This document shows positions 47,540 through 57,609 of a DNA stretch of 64,000 nucleotides, one piece after another. Numbering within the stretch: the stretch's first letter is position 1; the number at the start of each line of letters is the position of its first letter. The notes below the pieces were generated by a model that ran no database searches, was not told where the DNA came from, and saw nothing but the letters and a program-made list of their open reading frames with translations. The stretch lies in the NCBI GenBank assembly GCA_017654935.2, contig CM065700.1, positions 50,807,927-50,871,926 of the forward strand, written 5' to 3'. Source of the DNA: Phymorhynchus buccinoides. Its lineage: Eukaryota > Mollusca > Gastropoda > Neogastropoda > Raphitomidae. A program made the translations under genes and the position numbers.

Positions 47540-47725
47540 GAGAATATATTATGGCCCATTATGTTATGAAGAAACTACACACATTCCTAGTGCATGCAAG
47601 TTATGTGTATGATGTCAGATTAAAGTTATGAGAAGCAGTCTTTGAAGAACAGAGGCAATCCCATAAATCTTTAATTTCTGAAGAGTAGGCTTTTTGTGCG
47701 AGCAGAAAAAAATTGTGCTGCTGTC

Positions 47726-47909
47726 TAACATTGAGCACATAGCTTCAGTGAAACATGTGAACTGCTGTGTTGTGATTTACAGCGGATTTGACCACGTTTA
47801 CACCTGACGTCAACACTAACATTGAGCACATAGCTTCAGTGAAACATGTGAACTGCTGTGTTGTGATTTACAGCGGATTTGACCACGTTTACACCTGACG
47901 CCAATGCTA
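47726..47909. repeat. 91-bp duplication of exon 11 acceptor, 2 units
   Basis: CTAACATTGAGCACATAGCT through TGTTGTGATTTACAG and the first 36 bases of exon 11 occur twice. The first acceptor (exon start 47783) would lead into the second unit rather than the rest of the exon. Confidence 0.9.
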
Positions 47910-48010
47910 CCACTGGACTCTCCACCCTCCCTCCTACCACAACTCTCCCCACCCCACCCATAGACCCCTCCTCACCATGGAGAGCTGTGGACTCTGCCTT
48001 CATTATTTCT
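47874..48010 (+). CDS. TCTN2: TCTN2-like exon 11: Thr/Pro-rich linker
   Basis: Acceptor TGTGATTTACAG, donor ATTTCT|GTGAGT, phases 1 and 0. Encodes a continuation of the mucin-like linker (DANATTGLSTLPPTTTLPTP) and then PWRAVDSAFIIS. Glycosylation motif NAT. The acceptor is duplicated 91 bp upstream and the donor is recopied downstream. Confidence 0.82.
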
Positions 48011-48840
48011 GTGAGTGTTTGTCTGTCTGTCCGTCTGTCTGTCTCACAAACATATACCCCCCATAGACCCCACATCTTCTTAGCCTGTAGATGATTCCTT
48101 TACCATTTCTGTGAGTGTCCATCTGTCTGTCTGTCCATCTGTCTGTTCATCTGTCCGTCTGTCTGTCCATCTGTCTGTCCATCTGTCTGTCTGTCTGTCT
48201 GTCCATCTGTCTGTCCATCTGTCTGTCTGTCTTTCTCACACACATATACCCCCATAGACCCCACATCTTCCTGTTTAGCTGTGGATGATTCCTTTACCAT
48301 TTCTGTGAGTGTCCATCTGTCTGTCTGTCTGTCTGTAATAATAATAATAATACATAGTATTTACATAGCGCCTTTCTTTAGAATTAAACTCAAGGCGCTC
48401 ACATTCACTGATTCACACGCAATTGGGCTAGCATACACATTCATTCAATCATCATCTAATTAATGTGAAAAGTTAGAGAGAGAAAGCTCTTTGAAACAAG
48501 TGAGTTTTCTTTCGGGTTTTGAAAGCGGAAAGTGCTGAATTGTGACGGAGGTGAACAGGCAAGGAGTTCCAGACAGTGGGGGCGCTAAAACTGCGTTGTC
48601 CAAAAGACTTTAAATTCACTTTAGGAACTTTCTACAGTTTGGCATGGGAAGATCAGAGTGAGCGAGAAGGAGTGTAAGTGTGGAGAGCACTGGAGAGGTA
48701 GGATGGTAGGGTCTGTTCAAAGTGGCGGAATGCAAGGACTGTCTGTCCGTCTGTCTCACACACATAGACCCCACATCTTCTTAGCTGTGAGTGTCCATCT
48801 GTCTGTCCGTCTGTCTGTCTCTCTGTCTGTCTCCTAACTC
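47996..48840. repeat. Exon 11 donor copies with TCTG tracts
   Basis: Two further copies of GATTCCTTTACCATTTCTGT followed by GAGTGTCCATCTG and long TCTG/TCCG runs. A retroelement (48338-48745) has split the array. Confidence 0.85.
48338..48745 (-). mobile_element. Non-coding retroelement with (ATT)n tail
   Basis: Reads, on the minus strand, toward AAAGGCGCTATGTAAATACT and a TTATTATT tail, the common end of tRNA-core SINEs and some LINEs. It sits inside the TCTG array. No coding capacity. Confidence 0.55.
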
Positions 48841-48984
48841 TCAGCCATTGCCCCTGTTCAGAGAATAGTGGTGACTACATCTTGCTTTGTTGTTAAATGT
48901 GTCTGATATTTGTGTGTGTGTGTGTGTGTTTTGCATGCATATGTGTCTGTGTGCATGTGTGTGTGCATGTATTTGATCAAACAG

Positions 48985-49180
48985 GAGGACACCAAGTACT
49001 CCGTTGTACGGACGCAACGTGAGCTGTCAGCCATAGCTCCTGTTCAGGAAGTCGTGGTGACCACGTGTTGCTCCGTGATTAAGGACGCCGACGCTGCCAG
49101 TAGTGCCTACACCAACCTCAAAGTGGCCTCTGTGGCTGTGGCCGGTCTGGTGCCCACACTGAACAGGACAGGGGGTGCCA
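48985..49180 (+). CDS. TCTN2: TCTN2-like exon 12
   Basis: Acceptor TTGATCAAACAG, donor GTGCCA|GTGAGT, phases 0 and 1. Encodes EDTKYSVVRTQRELSAIAPV, then VVVTTCCSVIKDADAASSAY and ASVAVAGLVPTLNRT, with a CC pair and a glycosylation motif (NRT). Its tail and donor are recopied about ten times in the following intron. Confidence 0.83.
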
Positions 49181-50450
49181 GTGAGTATAAGGAGAAAGAG
49201 AGAGGGGGAGGGAAAGGGGTGGAGGGAGAGGGGGGGAGGTGTGTGTCAAAGTGGCCTCTGTGGCTGTGGCCAGTCTGGTGCCCACACTGAACAGGACGGG
49301 GGGGGAGCCAGTGTGTATCAGGAGAGAGAGAGAGGGGGGAGAGAGAGGGGGGGGAGGGAGAGGGGGGGAGGTGTGTGTCAAAGTGGCCTCTGTGGCTGTG
49401 GCCGGTCTGGTGCCCACACTGAACAGGACGGGGGGAGCCAGTGTGTATCAGGAGAGAGAGAGAGAGGGGGAGAGAGAGAGAGAGAGGGGGGAGAGAGAGA
49501 GAGAGAGGGAGAGAGAGAGGGGGGAGAGAGAGGGAGGGAGGAGAGGGGGGGGGGAGAGAGAGGGGGGGGGGAGAGAGAGGGGGGGGGGAGAGAGGGGGGG
49601 GGGGGTGTGTGTCAAAGTGGCCTCTGTGGCCAGTCTGGTGCCCACACTGAACAGGACGGGGTGAGCCAGTGAGTGTCAGGAGAGAGGGGGGGGAGAGAGA
49701 GAGGGGGGGAGGAGGAGAGAGAGAGGGGGGGGGAGAGAGAGAGGGGGGGGGGTGTGTGTCAAAGTGGCCTCTGTGGCCAGTCTGGTGCCCACACTGAACA
49801 GGACGGGGTGAGCCAGTGAGTGTCAGGAGAGAGGGGGGGAGAGAGAGAGGGGGGGGGGAGAGAGAGAGAGGGGGGGGGGAGAGAGAGAGAGGGGGGGGGG
49901 GAGAGAGGGGGGGGGGGAGGTGTGTGTCAAAGTGGCCTCTGTGGCCAGTCTGGTGCCCACACTGAACAGGACGGGGTGAGCCAGTCAGTATCAGGAGAGA
50001 GGGAGAGAGAGGGGGGGGGAGAGAGAGAGGGGGGGGAGAGAGAAGGGGGGGAGGTGTGTGTCAAATTGGCCTCTGTGGCCGTGGCCGGTCTGGTGCCCAA
50101 ACTGAACAGGACGAGGGGAGCCATTGAGTGTCAGGAGAGAGGGAGAGAGAGAGGGGGGGGGGGGGAGAGAGAGGGGGGGAGAGGTGTGTGTCAAAGTGGC
50201 CTCTGTGGCCAGTCTGGTGCTCACACTGAACAGGGCGGGGGGAGCCAGTCAGTATCAGGAGAGAGAGTGGGGGGAGGGAGAGGGGGGGGGGAAGGAGAGG
50301 TGGGGAGGTGTGTGTCAAAGTGGCCTCTGAGGCTGTGGCCAGTCTGGTGCCCACACTGAGCAGGACGGGGGGAGCCAGTGTGCATCAGGAGAGAGAGAGG
50401 GGGGAGGGAGAGGGGGGGGAGGTGTGTGTCAAAGTGGACTGAACAACACT
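49181..50450. repeat. Exon 12 donor copies with G-rich purine tracts
   Basis: About ten units of 100-220 bp: GTCAAAGTGGCCTCTGTGGC ... ACACTGAACAGGACGGGG (exon 12 end), a GCCAGTGTGT or GCCAGTGAGT donor, and GAGAG/GGGGGG tracts of very variable length. Two unit classes differ by presence of GCTGTGGCC. Confidence 0.93.
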
Positions 50451-50640
50451 GGGGGGTGCGGGTGCGTGCTTGTGTTGATAATAATAATAAAAATGACAAT
50501 GATGATGATGACAATCATTTGCAGTCAGTGGCACTCCCAGTTTGCCTACAGAGAATGATTGTGATGGTGATGATGGTGATGGTGATGGGGGTGATGATGA
50601 TGATGATGATGATGACGATGACAATGACAATGATTTGCAG

Positions 50641-50756
50641 TCAGTGGGACTCCCAGTGAGGAGCGTTTCATCGTCAACCCAGCCTACCGAGAGGTGGCTC
50701 CCTGTCCCTGTGACCTGACCTACCTGACTTGTGACATCAACTGCTGCTGTGACGAT
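50641..50756 (+). CDS. TCTN2: TCTN2-like exon 13: diagnostic cysteine block
   Basis: Acceptor ACAATGATTTGCAG, donor GACGAT|GTGAGT, phases 1 and 0. Encodes SGTPSEERFIVNPAYREVAP then CPCDLTYLTCDINCCCDD. The C-x-C-D-L-T...C-D-x-x-C-C-C-D signature is characteristic of tectonic proteins and is the main basis for naming the gene. A partial copy of the acceptor with CAGTGGCACTCCCAG lies 116 bp upstream (50525). Confidence 0.92.
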
Positions 50757-51089
50757 GTGAGTGCACTTTTCATATTACACATCATTGATTTTAAAATGTG
50801 TTGGATGATTATCTGTGCCTATTTGTGATCCTTTGTGGTCCTGTGCGGAGAAGGAAGGTGGCACAAGGTTATGGCAATCGCTTGCCAATTTGATTCGTGA
50901 GTGACTGGGGTTCCAATCCCAGCCTCGCTCTTTGTTTCTACCCCCCCCCCCCTCCCTCGCCCATACACATCCCCTTCCCTGAAAAGAAGGTTGACACTGC
51001 GCTGCTGCAGCTTCAGTGCCGTCTCCCAATGGGACAGAGACGACTGACTGTGACTAGACACTACTACTGCACCGTACCACACCACAAAG

Positions 51090-51466
51090 TAAGGAGTTAT
51101 ACTGTGTGTGTGTCTGTTCAGGAGTGTACAGAGGCCCAGACACAGACGACTGACTGTGACTAGACACTACTACTGCACTGTACCACACCCTCAGAGTAAG
51201 GAGTTATACTGTGTGTGTGTCTGTTCAGGAGTGTACAGAGGCCCAGACACAGACGACTAACTGTGACTAGACACTACTACTGCACCGTACCACACCACAA
51301 AGTAAGGAGTTATACTGTGTGTGTGTCTGTTCAGGAGTGCACAGAGGCCCAGACACAGACGACTGACTGTGACTAGACACTACTACTGCACCGTACCACA
51401 CCCTCAGAGTAAGGAGTTATACTGTGTGTGTGTCTGTTCAGGAGTGCACAGAGGCCCAGACACAGA
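51090..51466. repeat. About 118-bp array copying exon 14 acceptor, 4 units
   Basis: Units contain GTGTGTGTCTGTTCAG|GAGT, the first 30 bases of exon 14 (CACAGAGGCCCAGACACAGA) and a tail GACTGTGACTAGACACTAC. The last acceptor opens the real exon; upstream ones meet an in-frame TGA or TAA after CAGACGAC. Confidence 0.93.
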
Positions 51467-51665
51467 CGTTCAGCGGCTGTATCCCGGGATTATTGGGCGG
51501 CCAGGATCCCGACACAGACCTTAGGCGGTGCGGGTCGACCCAATTCCCCAAGGAGGACTGGTTCCCGCTGATGTGCGTGGAGTTTGAGTCCAACGCTCTG
51601 CTGGGCCGCTTCTACACGGGGGAGAACACAGTGACCTCTGTCACTGCTGTTGAATACACTTACAG
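51442..51665 (+). CDS. TCTN2: TCTN2-like exon 14
   Basis: Acceptor TGTCTGTTCAG, donor CTTACAG|GTAATA, phases 0 and 2. Continues the tectonic core: ECTEAQTQTFSGCIPGLLGG, CGSTQFPKEDWFPLMCVEFE, then LLGRFYTG. The D-W-F-P-x-x-C-V and L-G-x-F-Y motifs are shared with tectonic family members. Both junctions are tandemly copied. Confidence 0.9.
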
Positions 51666-52925
51666 GTAATACAGACCTCTGTCACTGCTGTTGAATACAC
51701 TTACAGGTAATACAGACCTCTGTCACTGCTGTTGAATACACTTACAGGTAATACAGACCTCTGTCACTGCTGTTGAATACATTTACAGGTAATACAGACC
51801 TCTGGTGTGGACATTACATAATACACTTACAGGTAATACAGACCTCTGTCACTGCTGTTGAATACACTTACAGGTAATACAGACCTCTGTCACTGCTGTT
51901 GAATACACTTACAGGTAATACAGACCTCTGTCACTGCTGTTGAATACACTTACAGGTAATACAGACCTCTGTCACTGCTGTTGAATACACTTACAGGTAA
52001 TACAGACCTATGTCACTGCTGTTGAATACACTTACAGGTAATACAGACCTATGTCACTGCTGTTGAATACACTTACAGGTAATACAGACCTCTGTCACTG
52101 CTGTTGAATACACTTACAGGTAATACAGACCTATGTCACTGCTGTTGAATACACTTACAGGTAATACAGACCTCTGTCACTGCTGTTGAATACACTTACA
52201 GGTAATACAGACCTCTGTCACTGCTGTTGAATACACTTACAGGTAATACAGACCTCTGTCACTGCTGTTGAATACACTTACAGGTAATACAGACCTATGT
52301 CACTGCTGTTGAATACACTTACAGGTAATACAGACCTCTGGTGTGGACATTACATAATACACTGACAGGTAATACAGACCTCTGGTGTGGACATTACGGA
52401 ATACACTTACAGGTAATACAGACCTCTGTCACTGCTGTGGACATTAAGGAATACACTTACAGGTAATACAGACCTCTGTCACTGTTGTGGACATTAAGGA
52501 ATACACTTACAGGTAATACAGACCTCTGTCACTGCTGTGGACATTACGGAATACACTTACAGGTAATACAGACCTCTCACTGCTGTGGACATTAAGGAAT
52601 ACACTTACAGGTAATACAGACCTCTGTCACTGCTGTGGACATTAAGGAATACACTTACAGGTAATACAGACCTCTGGTGTGGACATTACGGAATACACTT
52701 GCAGGTAATACAGACCTCTGGTGTGGACATTACGGAATACACTTACAGGTAATACAGACCTCTGGTGTGGACATTACGGAATACACTGACAGGTAATACA
52801 GACCTCTGTCACTGTTGTGGACATTAAGGAATACACTGACAGGTAATACAGACCTCTGGTGTGGACAGTCAGCTGACAGAGCACAGTGAATACACTGACA
52901 GGCAATACAGACATTGGTTGTGGCC
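51626..52925. repeat. 41-bp array copying exon 14 donor, about 30 units
   Basis: Unit: TCTGTCACTGCTGTTGAATA then CACTTACAG|GTAATACAGACC. In the right half a variant replaces the middle with GGTGTGGACATTACGGAATA. As GTAATACAG...CTTACAG, each unit starts GT and ends AG. Confidence 0.95.
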
Positions 52926-53395
52926 ATGATGAGTCTTTACACACACACACACCCTGTCATGCACACACACATGCTTGTACTCATGCATGCATGCACTCAC
53001 GCATACACAAGCACACACACACTCACACACACATGCATAGCACACACATGCATAGCACACACATGCATAGCACACACATGCATAGCACACACGTGCATAG
53101 CACACACACAAAGAATCAAGCATCATGGTGCCTATTGCTAAATTAGTTCCTTTAATAATGACCAATCAAAAATGCCTACTACATGCATGGATAAAGCAAC
53201 ACATCAGGAAAAGCAGGAATCCTGAATTGGCTTTGTTATTTTTGAGGAAACCCTAACATTTCAATACTTTATAATCATTGACAAATTGTCATCACAGTGG
53301 AATGAAAAAAAGCTTGGCTTTACTGGTTTTGTTTTTTAACAGACCAAACTGTCTGCATGCTCTGATTTTAGAAGTAAAACTGTTAAAAAAAACCC
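52926..53395 (+). other. CA-rich repeats and unique sequence in intron 14
   Basis: CACACA microsatellites with a short ATGCATAGCACACAC array (53020-53110), then AT-rich unique sequence. No gene. Confidence 0.7.
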
Positions 53396-53409
53396 AGGAA
53401 AAACCCTTC

Positions 53410-54115
53410 AGCTTCAGGGGTTTGGCTCTCTGACCCCACAAGTGACTTCACCCCTTGACACTGCCAGGGCGACCCGCTGCACCCCAGTCTCTCTGACCCC
53501 ACAAGTGACTTCACCCCTTGACACTGCCAGGGCTGCACCCCAGGCTCTCTGACCCCACAAGTGACTTCACCCCTTGACACTGCCAGGGCTGCACCCCAGG
53601 CTCTTTGACCCCACAAGTGACTTCACCCCTTGACACTGCCAGGGCGACCCGCTGCACCCCAGTCTCTCTGACAAGTGACTTCACCCCTAGACACTGCCGG
53701 GGCTGCACCCCAGGCTCTCTGACCCCACAAGTGACTTCACCCCTTGACACTGCCAGGGCGACCCGCTGCACCCCAGTTCTGACCCCACGAGTGTCTTCAC
53801 CCCTTGACACTGCCAGGGCGACCCCTAGACCCCACAAGTGACTTCACCCCTACCGCCAGGGCAACCCCTGGACACCACAAGTGACTTCACCCCTTGATAC
53901 TGACCTGAACCCACAAGTGACTTCACCCCTTGACACTGCCAATGCAAACTCTCTGAACCCACAAGTGACTTCACCCCTTGACACTGCCAGGGCGTCCCCA
54001 GGCTCTCTGACCCCACAAGTGACTTCACCCCTTGACACTGCCGGGGCTGCACCCCAGGCTCTCTGACCCCACAATTGACTTCACCCCTTGACACTGCCAG
54101 GGCGACCCCAGGCCT
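53410..54115. repeat. About 60-bp tandem array, 12-13 units
   Basis: Units contain CTCTGACCCCACAAGTGACT, TCACCCCTTGACACTGCCAG and GGCGACCCGCTGCACCCCAG, with frequent internal deletions. Confidence 0.93.
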
Positions 54116-54372
54116 TCCTGCTTTTAATGTGTCCATGTTTCACCCTTGTTCATGTGTTTCCACTGTCCCACAAAATCACAAATGTAAATCAGCAGTTGAG
54201 CAGTTCAGTTTTAGATTATTTAACGAAGGCAACTTGGGTGCTGTTGCATTTTTGTGTGTGGATGATCTTTTCTTCTCTGTGATCTAGGCCTGCATATACA
54301 ACATAATAATGTGACCGAGTTTGGAATAGCGGAATGTTAAAAAGATGAACGAAATGCATTACTGGTTTTCAG

Positions 54373-55205
54373 GGAAGCAGAGCCTCGTTTCTTCGACCTC
54401 AACTCCATCCGTTACAAAGACGGCAGCTCCATCCTGACTGTGTCGGCCTCCAGTGAAGCTGGCACCCTGTCCCTCCCCCAGCCCTCCTCCTCAGGACCCT
54501 GCCTGCCCTCCTCCCCCGTCCTCTTCCTCAGAGAGACACAGTCCACGTGTACTGGGACCCTCACCCCAGAAACGTGTGCTGATCTGACGACGTTTAGTTC
54601 GCGTGTCTATGTCCAGGCCAGCTCTCTCTTCAACCCTGCCTGCCCCAGATCGTTCAGCGTCCGTGCCACTGGTGACTCCAATGACGGAAGTCTGGTTGAT
54701 GCCAAGGTCAATTACCATTGCGCCACCAATGTCGTTGATTACATCAAAGATTTAACCCAAACTTTTCCCGATGTTGTGACGCCAACGACAGTCTCTAACT
54801 TCCCATCCAATTTGCAAGACCTCAACTGTTCCAATCCGTGCGGCCAAGATTCGTCCTGCCTGGATTATAACGATAATTTGGGTGATTCTACTGACCCCCC
54901 CCTTCCCCCGCGCTGTTCTTACGACAACAGTTTTGAACTGCCCCCCACCCCCACCTACAACCCGTTGACCCAGAGCTGCAACAACGTGGTTTTAGAGGTC
55001 CAATACCGATTGTCCTGGGCCAACCAAACCATCACGGGGCTCACTGCCAATGTGCTTTTAGGCAGCGTGTCACTGGCTTCAGCAAACAGTAGCGTCCTCA
55101 GCCAGAAGTTTGGAGTCAGCTTTGTCCACCACTATGACGGTCCCAGCAACCAGACCGACAACTATCAGAATGTCACCACCCCCTACCAGCGATCAGGAAG
55201 ACCAG
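54373..55205 (+). CDS. TCTN2: TCTN2-like exon 15: large core exon
   Basis: 833 bp, acceptor ACTGGTTTTCAG, donor AGACCAG|GTAAAT, phases 2 and 1. Encodes RFFDLNSIRYKDGSSILTVS, LSLPQPSSSGPCLPSSPVLF, then cysteine-containing segments, VVLEVQYRLSWANQTITGL and SSVLSQKFGVSFVHHYDGPS. The order matches the tectonic core after the DWFP motif (transport-like beta-sandwich region; function of each part unknown). Several glycosylation motifs. Unusually long for this gene; it may represent fused ancestral exons. Reading frame fully open. Confidence 0.93.
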
Positions 55206-55655
55206 GTAAATGAACAACTATCAGAATGTCACCACCCCCTACCAGCAATCAGGAAGACCAGGTAAATGAACAACTATCAGAATGTCACCACCCCTACCAG
55301 CAATCAGGAAGACCAGGTAAATGAACAACTATCAGAATGTCACCACCCCCTACCAGCAATCAGGAAGACCAGGTAAATGAACAACTATCAGAATGTCACC
55401 ACCCCTACCAGCAATCAGGAAGACCAGGTAAATGAACAACTATCAGAATGTCACCACCCCCTACCAGCGATCAGGAAGACCAGGTAAATGAACAACTATC
55501 AGAATGTCACCACCCCCTACCAGCGATCAGGAAGACCAGGTAAATGAACAACTATCAGAATGTCACCACCCCTACCAGCAATCAGGAAGACCAGGTAAAT
55601 GGACAACTATCAGAATGTCACCACCCCTACCAGCGATCGGGAAGACCAGGTAAAT
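55160..55655. repeat. 56-bp array copying exon 15 donor, 9 units
   Basis: Unit: CAACTATCAGAATGTCACCA, CCCCTACCAGCRATCAGGAA, GACCAG|GTAAATGAA. The first unit is exon end; 55-bp variants lack one C. Read-through meets TGA immediately after the first donor. Confidence 0.95.
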
Positions 55656-55674
55656 TAAATACTGATCGTGGGTT

Positions 55675-57108
55675 TGTTATATCCAGGTAGGCTGTTATAT
55701 CCAGGTAGGTTGTTATATCCAGGTAGGCTGTTATATCCAGGTAGGCTGTTATATCCAGGTGGGCTGTTATATCCAGGTAGGCTGTTATATCCAGGTAGGC
55801 TGTTATATCCAGGTAGGTTGTTATATCCAGGTAGGCTGTTATATCCAGGTAGGCTGTTATATCCAGGTGGGCTGTTATATCCAGGTAGACTATTATATCC
55901 AGGTAGGCTGTTATATCCAGGTAGGCTGTTATATCAGGTAGGCTGTTATATCCAGGTAGGCTGTTATATGCAGGTAGGCTGTTATATCCAGGTAGGCTGT
56001 TATATCCAGGTAGGCTGTTATATCCAGGTAGGCTGTTATATCCAGGTAGGCTGTTATATCCAGGTAGGCTGTTATATCCAGGTAGGCTGTTATATCCAGG
56101 TAGGCTGTTATATCCAGGTAGGCTGTTATATCCAGGTAGGCTGTTATATCCAGGTAGGCTGTTATATCCAGGTAGGCTGTTATATCCAGGTAGGCTGTTA
56201 TATCCAGGTAGGCTGTTATATCCAGGTAGGCTGTTATATCCAGGTAGGCTGTTATATCCAGGTAGGCTGTTATATCCAGGTAGGCTGTTATATCCAGGTA
56301 GGCTGTTATATCCAGGTAGGCTGTTATATCCAGGTAGGCTGTTATATCCAGGTAGGCTGTTATATCCAGGTAGGCTGTTATATCCAGGTAGGCTGTTATA
56401 TCCAGGTAGGCTGTTATATCCAGGTAGGCTGTTATATCCAGGTAGGCTGTTATATCCAGGTAGGCTGTTATATCCAGGTAGGCTGTTATATCCAGGTAGG
56501 CTGTTATATCCAGGTAGGCTGTTATATCCAGGTAGGCTGTTATATCCAGGTAGGCTGTTATATCTGTGTTATATCCAGGTAGGCTGTTATATCCAGGTAG
56601 GCTGTTATATCCAGGTAGGCTGTTATATCCAGGTGGGCTGTTATATCCAGGTAGGCTGTTATATCCAGGTAGGCTGTTATATCCAGGTAGGCTGTTATAT
56701 CCAGGTAGGCTGTTATATCCAGGTGGGCTGTTATATCCAGGTGGGCTGTTATATCCAGGTGGGCTGTTATATCCAGGTAGGCTGTTATATCCAGGTAGGC
56801 TGTTATATCCAGGTGGGCTGTTATATCCAGGTAGGCTGTTATATCCAGGTGGGCTGTTATATCCAGGTAGGCTGTTATATCCAGGTAGGCTGTTATATCC
56901 AGGTAGGCTGTTATATCCAGGTAGGCTGTTATATCCAGGTAGGCTGTTATATCCAGGTAGGCTGTTATATCCAGGTAGGCTGTTATATCCAGGTAGGCTG
57001 TTATATCCAGGTAGGCTGTTATATCCAGGTGGGCTGTTATATCCAGGTAGGCTGTTATATCCAGGTGGGCTGTTATATCCAGGTGGGCTGTTATATCCAG
57101 GTAGGCTC
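55675..57108. repeat. 18-bp GT...AG array, about 79 units
   Basis: Unit GTAGGCTGTTATATCCAG, with GTGGGC variants clustered near the ends and one break at 56562-56571. Each unit starts with a GT and ends in CAG. The six-codon period explains 180-300 codon spurious frames. Confidence 0.96.
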
Positions 57109-57609
57109 AGTAAATGAACAACTGATTTTTGTTGTTGTCGTCATTGTTTTGAGTTCAATTCCAGACAATATTGAATGCTCTGCGAAGTCTGTTGTTTGAG
57201 ATGTGATCCTGTTTATGTGTTTTTGTTCTTTGATTGGAGTTTTGTTGTTTTTGTTTTGTCTTTTCCTTCTATTGGTAACCCGCTGCAAAGTAAGGCTGGT
57301 AATGTTTTTACTGACGTTTGTCTCTTGTTCCTGGCTGGCTGGCTATGTATTTTAACGCCATAGTCTTTGAATGGAGGGACCTCGAAGGCTGAAAGCTAGG
57401 CCTAGTTAAAAGATGAAGGTCATTGGTCAAAGGTCAAGATCAGTGGAGCAGAGAATGTGGCTGGTGATGTAGCGTCTCTAGTGTTGGTTATTCCATCAAG
57501 GAGTTTTCCAATCCGTGTGTTGGGAGTTTTTATGAAATTTGTCCTGAACAGTAAATTTGCAGTGACGGTGTTCTAGACTCAGATTTCAGCAATCATGTAA
57601 TGAGTGTGC
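57109..57609 (+). other. Unique intron 15 sequence
   Basis: T-rich unique sequence; no gene, RNA or repeat recognised. Confidence 0.5.

Noticed and set aside
47783..47873. First exon 11 acceptor copy as the true exon start
   Set aside because: Reading on from it enters the second intronic copy; the second acceptor leads directly into the unique coding part.
55668..57199. Plus-strand frames of 180-300 codons with six-residue repeats
   Set aside because: Direct consequence of an 18-bp repeat unit without stops; lies within intron 15.
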